A stretch of 64,000 nucleotides of DNA from Nemertoderma westbladi (GCA_032718475.1 JAUCBJ010003870.1:1-64000), one strand, 5' to 3'. Positions 33,329 to 44,516 are shown, numbered from the stretch's first letter. The notes: a model not told the origin generated them from the sequence alone. Numbers and translations: made by a program.

Positions 33329-36300
33329 TTAAAACCAGGCGGGATAACAAAATAAATCTAATATCATGTTGTGCTTAGATTTAAAACTGGTAGATAAACG
33401 GTAGCAGCTATCTATGAAATTGATTTTGACCGCCTCTGCTAGTGATACTTCACCTGGTATTATGCGATTTTTTAGGGCTGGTTTTGAGTATTTATTTGTT
33501 AAAAGAGACTGCATATTGGGGAGTGGGTATGCTTTATAACTCTTTTCATATGTGGAGAAGACACCTGTGTAAGAAGCACCGTATTCCGAAGCACTTACTC
33601 GAAGGAATGACTGAATTAACGTATTGTTGGATTCAAACGATCGTGTAATGATCCCAATATTTTGCCGATATACTTCCATTGAGAGTGGAATACAACCAAG
33701 TAGGTTGTACACAACCTGGTTGTCTGCATATGGTCCGAGGTGGAGGATGCTCCGTAAGGCCTTACGGTATGCCACATCTAACAGTTCGATTTCAGTATCA
33801 CGCATGGAACCCACAGTAAACTTGAGAGTATACAAGATGGAAGGTATAGCTACCGTCCGCCATATATATCCAACGGTTGTGCAGTCAAAGTGTCTTGTAG
33901 TCCAACCATGTCTGTGAAAGCAGCTGGTTAACCTTGCGATCGACTGCTGTGCATCCTTTAATGCAGATGTATTCACTGAGTACAATGGATATCCCAGGAA
34001 TGTAAGTTTAGGGCTGGCTGGAACTAAGGTGGTATTAATACTTAGAAACGACGGGATTTCTTTTGCCGATTGACCATTCCCAACGAATACCGCCCATTTC
34101 ATTTTGGATCCTTCTATGTCCAATTTTATATTGTTGAGCTCTGTTGTTAGTAACAACACCATTGCCTCTAAGTCATACATTGTACGGCTGCAAAGAAGCA
34201 CATCATCAGCATAAGCTAGGCAGCCCAACCAATGAAGATGAAGGTTAAATCCATATCCACTTGACTCAAGTGCTGAGATAGCATCTGAGGTGTAGAAGAG
34301 AAATAATAATGGTGATATCAAGCTACCCTGTTTCACACCCCGCCGAATGATGATTCCCTCATAATCTATTAAGTTACCAAAACGTAGATAGGCGGCTGTT
34401 TGGAGATAATACGAAACCATGGACAGACAGATGAACGTATTGAGGTAGGATGATAGCTTCTTGAATAGTGTAATGTACTGGACATTATCAAATGCTCCAC
34501 GCATGTCCATCTGACACATGTAAACGTTTTGACCCCGACTACGTTGTGAATTCAAAAATTCTAGAAGCGCCTCGATGATTAAATATAAATCTGAGCCCAT
34601 TTTCTTTTGATATGCCAGCTGGGAAAGTGGGATGCATTCAAAAAGCACAGGCAAATATTCCTGCAGCAGGACGCTTTCAAAAACCTTCCCAAAGATACTA
34701 ACTGAAGATATTGGGCGATAAGACCTTGGATTCAACTGTGGACGGTTTTTCCCTTTATATATATGAGTAATTAACGTTTTGCCAAATAATTCAGGCACTT
34801 CCCCCGATCGAAAGCATGCATTGACGATATCTGCAAGAACTTCAGTTATGAATGATTCCTTTGGGCAAAGAAGATGCTCAACCATTAGTGAAGCTGCATC
34901 AGTTGCTTTTACCAGTGCGAGAGAAGCAATCGCCCGTCGAATGGTACAAGGAGAAATAATGGGTGGCAAAATATCGTTACATGAACTACGAAGCTTGTCT
35001 GTAAACTGCAATAGTTCATCGTCTTCCTGGACATTTGGCTCATTCCTGCTCTTCAAGTCTTCTCTTAGAAGTTCTTGAACATCCCTTGGTGGCGTAGATT
35101 TGTCTTTCTTACTAAAATACTGCCAGAATTGCCTAGGATTTTTATCAAATCCTGTTGCTCTCTTCCGAATGTCTTTATGTAAGAGAGATTTGGTCAGATA
35201 ATTTTTCAGTTTCCTTATTGAACGACGCGATTCTTTGTAGGCATCTCCAAATATATTATCATCACCTTTACCATCTTTGCACCATAAATTGTATAGTTGT
35301 CGACATGTATTTGTTCTTGATTTCAAAACCCTTGATCGTATACGCAAATTCTTTGTTACATGCTTATTTGAATGGGTACATGGGATGTTATGATTGGCTG
35401 ATAGAGTAAGTATCATTTGCAATTGGTTTACAAATATATTTGTGTCATCTGCAGTCCATTTTGTAGCACTTGGCAATGTCTTATATATGTCGCTAATTCT
35501 CTACGTTACATCATTTTGAAAACGTGTGAGATGATCCTCGCTTATCCTGGTCCACGCAACTCTACGTTTGAGCCGGCGGGAGTCATGCTGTTGTTCCTCG
35601 CAGTTATATACTCGGCTGGTTTTGAACTGGAACAGCGCTGTCAGAGGAATGTGATCCGAGTGGTATGTGCACTCTTCTTTAAAAATTGTACCCTGAACAA
35701 GTTGGTCATTGCCATGTTCGTTGGTTATAATGTGATCTATATAGGAAGATCCGTGTCCTCGAAAAGTAATACATGGCCCCAAGAATTTATTTTCTGTGTC
35801 AGCCGCAACCAGACTTCTGTCTACTAAGAAGGAATTAAACCGTGAACCTCTGTCTGTTGGTTTATCCCGACCCCTACGGGGACCCTGCAAGGGACTAAGG
35901 TCAGCGTTGGTATCAGCTAGTATTAGTGGTGTAGCATCTTCATATTGGTCAAGGATATTGCTGAGTCTCCCCAAAAATTCCTCATAATTTGCTTTGGGTT
36001 TTGAAGTGTCAGGGAAATAGCCATTCAACACAACTACTGGTTGTACGACTTGGCAGAGTGATGCATGTATCCCTATGATATCTTCCCCTGATACAATTTT
36101 ACTGACATTGGAAAAAGTAGATTTTCGAAATAGCATAGCTACACCACCCCGTACACTGTTGTTGACCACATAGTCTCGACATGTAAAGTAGCAGTCAAAT
36201 TCATTGTGTAACTTCGGTAATAAGTAAGTAGCTTCTAAATTATCCATCCATATTTCTTGCAATGCAAGAATGTCTAGGCTATCCAACAGTCCAGCAACAA

Positions 36301-36481
36301 CATCCCAGCTTGGGATAATTCCTCGCACATTAAATGTACCAACTCGCAAGTCACAAGTATCTGGTCGTTGAATATTGTATACTTTGTCAGGTGGTGACAT
36401 CTTTGTGCTAAACATACTGCTGCCGCCTAGAAACAGTCTCTCTATTGTTGCTAGCGTTCTGTACATATTTGTTGCCACCAA
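33329..36481 (-). pseudogene. LINE ORF2: AP-type endonuclease plus reverse transcriptase, one in-frame stop
   Basis: Copies the LINE RNA at a nicked target. The N-terminal part (36481-35504) is an exonuclease-endonuclease-phosphatase domain: VGTFNVRG, the catalytic Glu in LALQEIWM, LADTNADLS, SYIDHIIT and the catalytic Asp-His in HSDHIPL. The C-terminal part (35500-33329) is a reverse transcriptase: RSYRPISSVSIFGK, motif A MDMRGAFDNVQY, motif B GVKQGSLISPLLF and motif C AYADDVLLCS. A single TAG at 35503-35501 separates them in the same frame, so one base change would explain the break. The first ATG-type start is MYRTLATIERL, a few codons after the annotated TTG. No RNase H domain is evident. 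Clade not determined. Confidence 0.88.
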
Positions 36482-37082
36482 ACTTTGTAATGTTGTTGCC
36501 TGTAGCTGTAATGTTCATGATGTTCCACTTTCGACAGTGGATATAGTGAGGCCAAAAAGAGCTACCTAGTAGAGTCGATTGTGCTGGCGCATCTATAGTG
36601 ATTCGCAAGCTTGTTGTGTTTCCATCTGTATGTACTGATGATATCCTGTGTAAGTGTATCCCTCTATTCCTTATAAGCTTTTCAATGCCTAACAAATCGA
36701 TATCTCTTCTATCGGCTGTGACTTGGAGATAAGAGTATGGGTTATTCAGGACGTATCCTTTCCTGTAGTGTTGCGTTTGTTTGTCAGATGATCCAGGTTG
36801 CGAACTTATGCCTCCATTATGTATTACTTTATATGCATCGTTTTGTTTCTCCTTGGATATGGTCTCACTGTGACCGAATGCCCTGTTATTACGTTTTGTA
36901 TTCTGCCAGGGGTTGTTGTTACCAGTGGTTGTTCTTGTGTCCTCTCTGTTGTGATCCATATTTCTTGAGCCCCTTGAATGGGCTACATTATTCTGCACTT
37001 CATTGAAAGGCCCTAAGGCGTCATAATAGTTATAGCAAGTTGTTGTTACTAATATTACTAATAATAATAATAAATAAACCAT
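36408..37082 (-). CDS. LINE ORF1-like protein (224 aa)
   Basis: A minus-strand frame starting ATG at 37082 and overlapping the start of ORF2 by about 70 bp, the usual ORF1/ORF2 layout. It begins with a hydrophobic run (YLLLLLVILV), continues Asn/Arg/Ser-rich, and ends with a more conserved-looking segment (DIDLLGIEKLIRNRGIHLHR) that could be an RNA-binding fold. No CCHC knuckle is visible. The hydrophobic start derives partly from a TTA microsatellite, so the true start may be further in. Function is inferred from position. Confidence 0.5.
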   Translation of the reverse strand: MVYLLLLLVILVTTTCYNYYDALGPFNEVQNNVAHSRGSRNMDHNREDTRTTTGNNNPWQNTKRNNRAFGHSETISKEKQNDAYKVIHNGGISSQPGSSDKQTQHYRKGYVLNNPYSYLQVTADRRDIDLLGIEKLIRNRGIHLHRISSVHTDGNTTSLRITIDAPAQSTLLGSSFWPHYIHCRKWNIMNITATGNNITKFGGNKYVQNASNNRETVSRRQQYV

Positions 37083-37135
37083 TCACTGAAAAAAATATTA
37101 CATGTTTCTGTTAATAATAATACTAAATAAACCAT

Positions 37136-38262
37136 TCACTGAAAAATATTACATATTTCTGTTACTATGTTGCAAATTTCATCTACGCCGTTATTAAAAA
37201 ATTCTACAAAAGTATCAAATTTACTTCCTACGTATTTGTTTCTTACATTGGCCGTTCGTGGGCAATCTTGTAAAACGTGTAATTCAGTTTGCAAGTCGTT
37301 GCCGCATGAGCAAAGACGCTGTTCGCGGGGGGTTCGCGACCAACGGCCCATCTCAATGCGGAGACGATGTGAGCTCAATCTAAAACGAGACACATTTACT
37401 CGTTTATAATCGGGAATGTAACATGAGCTTTTACCGTAAATTGCATGCACAGTTAACTGGGGATTTAACTCTGTGTATTTTAAACTTACTTTTAATTGTG
37501 GCCATTTCTAGTACATTATTTTTAACCTTTACACGACTATTATTAACTATATCCCTATGATTATTCACAAGCCCATCTAAAAATCTACAATAGGGCGTGT
37601 TTTCGGTTCTACACATGTCATAAATACGCCTCAATGGATCTGAAGCGTCCCAAATTGACATCTGTTTGAGAAACGACTTTCTATTAGCGTTATCGATTAC
37701 CGCGTCAACATCAGCTAAACCCAACTCCACTAAACATAGTAAGTTTGGCGTTGTAATTCGTACATTTAATAAGATTTTGACCAAACGTATATACATATTA
37801 CAGTACGTATTGGTTTCCTACCTACAGTGGAAAGCCACGTATCAGATGAATACAAAATGGAAGCCAGTATTGCACAATTAAACACTTTCAGTTTTAACTG
37901 AAATGGCATGTTACTGTTAACGGCACAGAAAATTGAGAATTTTCGTACCTGTTTCTCGCATTCTTTTGCGTCTTTTTCTTTTCCTATATACCGCGCGAAT
38001 TGCGTTTTATCATATTTAACCCGCATCCGAGTGATATAAGTTTACTCATAATGATTACTCTTGATACCCTGTCGTATGCTTTGGAGAAATCCACGTATAA
38101 TATAAATAATTTCACTTTCTTAGCCCTCACATAGTCTATCAACAAACGTATTGCCAGTATATGTTCGTAGCATGAGCGACCCTTTTGACCTCCTGCCTGC
38201 GCCCTGTTCGGTTTTGCCCACCTCGATAACCTCGATCCTAATATATAGTCGTATACAATACC
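37136..38262 (-). mobile_element. Fragmented LINE of another family, with C-terminal Cys motif
   Basis: Minus-strand pieces, in order: about 38260-38040 reads RAQAGGQKGRSCYEHIL and motif A LYVDFSKAYDRVSR. Frame 38026-37766 has QVRKFSIFCAVNSNMPF. Frame 37796-37431 has NLLCLVELGLADVDAV. Frame 37450-37136 has the common LINE tail SRFRLSSHRLRIEMGRW followed by CSCGNDLQTELHVLQDC. Motif B and the YADD motif are missing, so there is an internal deletion besides frameshifts. The fragment at 2385-2735 has exactly those missing motifs and a similar style. Confidence 0.75.
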
Positions 38263-38264
38263 AA

Positions 38265-38732
38265 TTTATTTATTTATTTATTTCTCTTCCGTCTATATAT
38301 ATGATTGCACTCATAGTAGAATATTGAATATAAGGTAGAATATTGAATATATATGTACATACTTTTAGAACTGTAGAGCACAATAATGATTATAAGGGTG
38401 TTATGTACACTGGGGGGGGAGCAGTAGCAGTGCTAGTAGAGCTCCCTCCATATGTACGAGTTGACCGGGGGGGGGTGGGGGGGGGGGGGGGTTTATGGAT
38501 CGAGAAGTTATCGGTTGTATCCGTTACAATTTTTATTGTGTATTTTAGATTTTGTTGTTGGTAAATATCCCTGCCGGAAAATGTGCCGGTTTGACCAAAT
38601 CCGAAACTGCCGTATCCATCAGCATAATATAATAATCAATTAATTAATTAATTAATTAATAATTAACTGTATTTATTGTAATATGGTGTGTTTATGGAGT
38701 GTAATTATTAATAAAATGTCTCTAGGTATTTT
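38265..38732. other. Gene-free stretch with poly-G and TTAA microsatellites
   Basis: A TTTA run near 38265-38283, a poly-G tract near 38467-38490 and a TTAA/TTAAT run near 38637-38662. Nothing coding is visible. Confidence 0.5.
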
Positions 38733-39617
38733 TTAAGATAGGGTCTGGAGGAATATTTTTTTTAATTTATATGAAAACGAGTTTTTTGATTTAGCATTTT
38801 TTATATCGCTAGGGAGGGCATTCCATATTTTAGGGCCAGTGAATTTTAAGGATTTCTGGGTGAGCTGTAGTCTTACACGTGGAACGAAAAAATTTTGTGC
38901 AGAAGTTGATCTAGTGTTATATCTGTGGATGGAACTAGTTTGTTCAAATAAATTTTGTAATGCTTTAGTTTTTTTCATTTTTTTAATATCATACATATAT
39001 TTAGCCACTTCAAGTTCGAATACTTTTTCGAGAGGTAAAATATTTAAGTTTTTATAAATTGGGTTAGCATGAGCTTGATAATGGCTGAAAGTTATTGCTC
39101 GAACAATTTTATTAACTTTTATTTTCAATTTATCAGTATTTGTTTTGTGTGCGTTGCCCCTGAGTAGTATTCCGTAGAGGATATGTGGATGAACTAGTGC
39201 GAAGTAGAGGGTTCTTAAAATGTGTAGAGGTAGAATGTATCTTAATTTGAAAAAAATTCCAGTAAGTTTCGAGATTTTTGAGTGTATGTAATTGCAGTGT
39301 GTTTTCCAGTCAATTTTATTGTCAATATAAATACCTAAGAATTTTGATGCTGTTTTTTGTGTAATTGAGATAGAGCGGAGTGTAACCGGGGGGAGCGTTG
39401 TTTGTCTGCAATTATTAAAAATAATGTATTCTGTTTTTTTTAAATTCAGGGAAAGTTTATTGTCTATGAGCCAGTTATCAAGTTTCACTAGTTCGTGGTT
39501 GACAGTTCCAATAAGTATACTTTCGCTAAGGAATCGGATATCGATATCCCTCGATAATTGTCGCACATTAAAGGGTTCCCCTTCTTGTATAATATGCAGA
39601 GTTTGTTGTACGTCCAA
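38733..39617 (-). mobile_element. LINE fragment, C-terminal part of reverse transcriptase ORF
   Basis: A 294-residue minus-strand frame with LDNWLIDNKLSLNLKKTEY, KFLGIYIDNKIDWKTH, LRTLYFALVHPHILYG and GPKIWNALPSDIKNAK, a layout typical of the region after the palm in CR1/Jockey-type LINEs. The YADD motif should precede it but is degraded (the upstream residues around 39540-39617 do not fit). The frame ends normally at 38733, close to the element 3' end. Confidence 0.8.
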
Positions 39618-39654
39618 CTCGTTGGGAGCGCAGTGGCATGGAATATGGTGTTAA

Positions 39655-39790
39655 TAATCATTGTTATGAAGAGTTATGTAGTACATATCTGCAAAGTTTC
39701 AGCTTGAACGGATTAAAAGCAAAGAAATGCGAGAACATTTAATGCTTAGACATTTAGCCCTCTAGCGGGAGACTGTTTAATTTATGGTCA
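39655..39790. repeat. Single copy of the 31990-32640 repeat unit
   Basis: CAGCTTGAACGGATTAAAAG followed by GACATTTAGCCCTCTAGCGGGAGAC matches the four-unit array at 31990-32640 in the same order and spacing. Confidence 0.6.
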
Positions 39791-39964
39791 CTGAAAGTCA
39801 TTAAAAATCTAAACTTTTGGTCATATTGAATCCTAAAAATTTTCAACTCGTCAGCTTTAAATCCTAGACAAAGTTATTAGCATGTAGAAATGGTAACGCA
39901 GATGACAACGACAACTACAGTACTTGTATCAGTTTGCTACGGCTCTGCCGTGCGCCTTTGAGTT

Positions 39965-40125
39965 GGTATGCAGATTGGGTTGGGGGGGGGGGGGGGGGGG
40001 TGAAGGTGAGAAACTGCTAGTCCTCTCTTCTTTGATTTAATGGCGGTTTAGTTTAATTCTTAAATACCGTTCGAAATTTGTGTCTCATAAATGAGCCTCA
40101 CGTGCTTCGCGAAGGCCCCACAAAC
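39965..40125. repeat. Dispersed repeat with built-in poly-G tract (copy 2)
   Basis: A run of about 19 G, then ~100 bp, then TCTCATAAATGAGCCTC and GCGAAGGCCCCAC. This matches the order and spacing of the copy at 18190-18385. Confidence 0.6.
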
Positions 40126-40439
40126 TTGAATTCCCAATAGGTCTATAGCAGAAGCCTACCTACCTACCTATAACTGATAAGCCTAGCCTATGCAATAATG
40201 GTAATATGCAAACAACAGCCTCTAATGTACTGCAGTAATGTCTTGTTAACAAAGGGCCTACTAGAAGGTCTTCTTCTTCTACCTACAGTTCTACTGTAGT
40301 AGGCCTTGCTTATTTCTTACTCTGAACATACTGCACTGCCATATACGGAAGCCCATTACGGTCACCATGTTTATAAAATATTAAGGGGGGGGGGGGGGGG
40401 GTAGCACCCCCCTATTTTGGAAATTGACAAAATTCTATT
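40126..40439. other. Gene-free stretch with poly-G tract
   Basis: No gene; one more G run at 40385-40402. Confidence 0.4.
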
Positions 40440-41393
40440 CTATTCTATCATGTGCCTAATTTAATGGAGATTACAAATCTGCAAGCAGTTTTCTCATATC
40501 TTTTCTTAAACTCTCGCGTCTCAAACAGACTACAGTGTCCAAGAATGCAGTTAAGGCTGCATCTAGGTCCCTGAAAAGGCAGTACTCTGTTAATCTACAG
40601 GCGCTAATAAACCAACAGGTTGATGCCATCAATATGATGCTGATGACAGCAGGCAATCATCCCAAGCATGGAAATCGATTAACTTGCTTACTGGCGGAAA
40701 AGCCAACCAACCACCAAGGTTAAGGCTGAATAACCAGCCGATCGCCTCAATGGTTGGAAGGTCCACTTTGAAAAGCTCATCAATAATGACAGGATATTGC
40801 CTGATAACTTTATAGAAGTAAAAATGTCTGAGTCTGTACTCCCAGATATTCCCATTGGCGATATCTTCTTTGCAGAAGTGAAGGCTGCTGCAAAGAGCAT
40901 TAAGACCAATCGTGCCAGTGGAGTAGATGGTGCTCCCCCTGAGGTCTTTAAAATACCTGAGTGCTTAAAGCTCTTCTATCCCATCATAGTAGACATGTAC
41001 CGAACAACAAGAGTCCCACAAGAAATGAAAACAATTAAGTTGGTGCCAGTTCCCAAGAACTGCAACCTAACACTCTATGGTTCTCTTCGGGGAATTTCAT
41101 TGATGTCGATTGCTGCAAAGCTACACAATAGAATTCTATTAAATCGCATCAGGGATCCCATTGAGAGACTGATCCGTGGAAATCACAATGGGTTCCGTAA
41201 AGGTCGTGGGACCATGGAGCCCATTTTGGCACTTAGAAGGATAATTGAAGAGTTATCAAAAAAGAAAGACAGGCATCTGGCTGTTATCTTTGTTGACTTC
41301 TTCAAGGCCTTTGATTCAGTCTCTCGCTCACATGTATGTTCAGCATACTTTCATTATGTGGGATTCCTGATGAAATTATTGCAGCAATCAGAT
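40440..41393 (+). mobile_element. 5' half of a LINE reverse transcriptase interrupted by the Polinton
   Basis: Plus-strand frames read the N-terminal region and fingers/palm of a LINE reverse transcriptase: NRASGVDGAPPEVFK, GISLMSIAAKLHNRILL, GNHNGFRKGRGTMEP and motif A AVIFVDFFKAFDSVSR. A frameshift lies near 40730-40760 and another near 41340. The reading ends in GIPDEIIAAI, exactly where the Polinton starts, and resumes with RSVYDG at 61304. The family is the same as the fragment at 1530-2378. Confidence 0.85.
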
Positions 41394-42300
41394 GGGTGCT
41401 GGTCACCTCGCCGCACTGCCACTTCGCTGCAGGTCACCTCGCTGCAGATAATGTGCGGTGAGGTGTCTTTGCGGCGAGGTGTCTCACTGTGAATGCCATT
41501 TCGCCGCAAATTATCGGACACCTCGCCGCAAGTCAATATTAATCATTTATTTCTATATTTTAAGTTTCTATATTTAAGAACATTACATTTGTAATTAAGA
41601 TTTAACATAAACATACAGTATTACTGTATTAACCTTATTACATTATGTTGCCTTACTTCCGTTTCCGTACTTAGTACATGTACGTAAATAGTTATTGTTA
41701 CAGTACATTATGTCAACTTAACAGTGTTAGTAGTAGAAGAAGAATGGCCCCCCACCCACTCCTCCATAGCTTGGGCTATGGGCTATATCTCGGAAGACTA
41801 TTAAAAATTCAATTTCCGGTGCTAAATTGCGGTGTTTAATTGGTGCCATCTGTCACCATCAGTATTGATTCGCGCCGTTGCCATCAACCAATCGTTGCAT
41901 ATTCACCTACGCATAGCCTAACCTCGCGATGCCTGCCTTACTCGACAGCTGTTACCACCCGTCAGTATTGATTCGCGTCGTTGCATCAACCAATCGTTGC
42001 ATATTCATCTTCGCGTAACCTAACTTCACGATGCATGGCTAGCCCCCACACATACCCACCCCATCGCTACTCGACTGCTGTTACCTACCAACCAACCAAC
42101 CAACGGTGATGCTTGCTTGCCTAGCCCTCCGGTTACTCCCCTTTTCCCCAACGCTCCGCATACTGTATATGATGACAACGATGATAGAGCCAGTCACGGA
42201 CGACGTGGCCATCTACGCGCACCACGCATATACCACGCCACGCCTCGCTATTATATTATATCGATTGCCAACTCATCGATTTACGCAGAACCCAATAATT
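41394..42300. repeat. Polinton left terminal inverted repeat
   Basis: The outer ~165 bp matches the right end with about eight substitutions and one indel, by my count. It consists of repeated CGCCGCA-type words in both orientations. A non-matching segment follows (about 41560-41730). A second matching block (about 41733-42285) then pairs with 59758-60316. The AACCAATCGTTGCATATTC segment occurs twice inside this block on each side. Confidence 0.85.
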
Positions 42301-42504
42301 TTCAATTGTACTGTATTTCCCTACCAACGAATCAACCAACCAATAAACCGATTTTAGGCTATTTCTCAGTTTAAGACCTGTATTATTTTTGAAAATATCT
42401 TATATATATAATCCCTTGCTTTAATCACAATTAATCATTTATAATGGTTTTAGTTTAAAAGTTTTTACTTTGTTTGTTTGATTTACAATAAAATAAATTA
42501 AATA

Positions 42505-42948
42505 ATGTCTTCTGATTCCGATATGGTTATGCCTGTAGTAAGGCATTCATTTTTTGCAGAAGATGGTGAAGCCTATATTGTTATTGATTATACAATTTAC
42601 CGTCGAGGAGATGATAAATATAAAATCGATTTTTCTGAAAAAGCTAGGAAAGTTTTAAGCTCAATTGATATTGATGCTTTTGAAAATAGCATTCATCTCT
42701 TAGATTACAACCTAAAAGTTGATCATGTGGGAAAATTAATCAACATCTTACTATTATCCATGATAGAGGGGTTAATTGTTATTACACAATACAACGAAGC
42801 TGGTGAAAAGTTTGAAATACGGCTAAATCGGCATAACCCCTATGAAATTATGTCTTTCTTTATTGTAATGATTTCAAAAGAATCCTTTGTCGAAACTGAA
42901 GAATCAACAGATAATGTGGAATTTGTTGATAATATCATTGATTCTTGA
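42505..42948 (+). CDS. Polinton gene, unknown function (147 aa)
   Basis: First gene of the plus-strand block, starting ATG at 42505 after an AAATAAATTAAATA leader. It is acidic, with an alternating beta-like N-terminal part (AYIVIDYTIYRRGDDKY) and a hydrophobic helix-like middle (INILLLSMIEGLIVITQY). No Cys/His cluster, signal peptide or known motif is visible. The frame is intact. Position next to the terminus suggests an accessory or regulatory role, but I cannot assign one. Confidence 0.6.
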   Translation: MSSDSDMVMPVVRHSFFAEDGEAYIVIDYTIYRRGDDKYKIDFSEKARKVLSSIDIDAFENSIHLLDYNLKVDHVGKLINILLLSMIEGLIVITQYNEAGEKFEIRLNRHNPYEIMSFFIVMISKESFVETEESTDNVEFVDNIIDS

Positions 42949-43128
42949 CTTTTCCCTCTATATTATAAATATTTTATGATTATTTTTAAAATTTTGATCT
43001 TTTTAATTATGAAAAAAAATCAAATTTTAAATAATCGAAAATTGTAGTAGTATTTGTATATACAGTATATCAGATTTGTTTGTTGTGTATTGAGGTAATT
43101 ATTTTCAATTTACTTTAAAATTTGGAAA

Positions 43129-43384
43129 ATGGATATTTTAAATGAAAAATGTCCAGTTTGCTATTCTAAGTTATTGCAACAGAGATTATTATAAATGTGA
43201 AAATAAACATGCAACTTGCGTACGATGTATTGTACAATATTCCGAAATGAATAATTATTGTTCTAAAATTTGTCCTATTTGTCGCGCACCCATATCTAAG
43301 TTAAATATGAAATTGGCGAGATACCAACCCTATTATATACTACGAAATATAACGAAATATAAGAAATATTTCTGCGGAAAGTAA
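43129..43384 (+). pseudogene. RING-finger protein, frameshifted
   Basis: RING domains act as E3 ubiquitin ligase modules. ATG at 43129 opens MDILNEKCPVCYSKLL, giving the first Cys pair, but that frame soon stops. The remaining ligands lie in the +1 frame: YKCENKHATCVRC (Cys, His, Cys, Cys) and ICPICRAPI (last Cys pair). Together the spacing fits a C3HC4 RING of a ~85-residue protein. A single-base indel around 43155-43185 would explain the split. RING proteins are common accessory genes in large DNA viruses; the link to host ubiquitin here is inferred from the fold alone. Confidence 0.7.
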
Positions 43385-43799
43385 TGATCCTGGAGATTTA
43401 TTTACAATATTGGAGAATATTTTTTATAGAAATGTAGTACGACGGTGTTGCTACTATGTTCCTTATTTTTTTAGCAGCAAACATAAAAAAATCATTAGCG
43501 CGAAATTCCCAGGAAGTGATTTCCAATCCGCTGATGTTACCTATCATTATTTCGCGTATAAAGATGCTCACCACGCTTGAAATTACATTGAAAATGAGTC
43601 TATACTATAATTGGAAATAGTACCTTTTGTTGCAGCGAGCGTCACATACTGTAGTTGCGTCATATGTTAATTAAATATACAGTACTCTAATATTGTAGTT
43701 GCATCAATTATTGTTATATACATAGTAATGGTGATGGTTTATTGATATTTATATTATATTATATTATATTGTATTGTTGATATATCTTAATAATAATAA
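43385..43799. other. Spacer between RING gene and ATPase gene
   Basis: AT-rich and gene-free. The last ~20 bp before the ATPase start are TTAATAATAATAA, a leader type shared with other genes of this element. Confidence 0.5.
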
Positions 43800-44483
43800 A
43801 TGGCTGACTTTAATTCAGGTCCATATAATTTAAACTTTCAAATGGGAACGAGTATGATAATTTCTAGCCCATCTGGTTCCGGAAAGTCTACATTTGTTGG
43901 TAATTTAATTAAACACAAGAATGGTTGTTTCAATGAACCCCCCTTGCGAGTATTGTATTGTTACGGGAGCAATCCCCCAACTATTCCTGGTATTATACAC
44001 CTTTACAAAGGTTTGCCTGAAAATATAGATAGTTTAGTGAATAGTCGAGATTTATTAATTATAGATGATTTATTAACAGAAACTGAGTCCAGTACAGCTT
44101 TAACTGTATTGTTTACTAAGGTAGCTCATCATTCCAATATATTTATTTGTTTTATAACACAAAACATGTTTTACGGAGGGAAGCATAACCGCACAAGATC
44201 AATTAATAGCCATACCTTAGTATTAATGAAAAATCTGCGAGACAGTTTATCGGTTTTAAATTTCGCGAAGCAGATGTTACCAGGGCAGACCAAATTTTTA
44301 GTAGATTCCTATCAAGATGCGACTATTGAACCATTTTCACATTTCTTAATTGATTTACGACAGGAAACACCCAAACATTTAATATTTAGATTGGATATAT
44401 TTCGTAATCATAATTGTTATATTAAAAATTACATTGACTATAAACGTAGCGAAAATAATAATAATAATAATAATAATAATTAA
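43800..44483 (+). CDS. Genome-packaging ATPase of the FtsK/HerA type
   Basis: Pumps element DNA into a capsid using ATP. The 227-residue product has Walker A (PSGSGKST, residues 24-31) preceded by a beta strand, Walker B (LLIIDD, 85-90), and a polar FITQN strand (118-122) typical of A32/FtsK-like packaging ATPases. Length fits the Polinton/adenovirus-scale family. The frame is intact. It ends in a run of Asn encoded by an AAT microsatellite, likely a slippage extension. It lies upstream of the small virion gene and integrase, a usual Polinton neighbourhood. Confidence 0.92.
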   Translation: MADFNSGPYNLNFQMGTSMIISSPSGSGKSTFVGNLIKHKNGCFNEPPLRVLYCYGSNPPTIPGIIHLYKGLPENIDSLVNSRDLLIIDDLLTETESSTALTVLFTKVAHHSNIFICFITQNMFYGGKHNRTRSINSHTLVLMKNLRDSLSVLNFAKQMLPGQTKFLVDSYQDATIEPFSHFLIDLRQETPKHLIFRLDIFRNHNCYIKNYIDYKRSENNNNNNNNN

Positions 44484-44516
44484 TATTTTGTAACAATTTT
44501 CAATAATGTTGCAACA

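Larger units (their letters stand above)
33300..37082 (-). mobile_element. Near-complete LINE (ORF1 plus endonuclease/reverse transcriptase)
   Basis: A minus-strand non-LTR retrotransposon, about 3.8 kb, with an ORF1-like frame followed by an overlapping ORF2. ORF2 is open apart from one stop between the endonuclease and reverse-transcriptase parts, making this the best-preserved LINE in the window. The 5' end may be incomplete, since ORF1 starts right at a TTA-rich microsatellite near 37065-37082. Confidence 0.85.

Noticed and set aside
42106-42374. ORFs in the left Polinton TIR, mirrored at 59639-59938
   Set aside because: Present on both sides only because the TIR is duplicated; no domain, start context or codon bias. 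They overlap the repeat structure itself.
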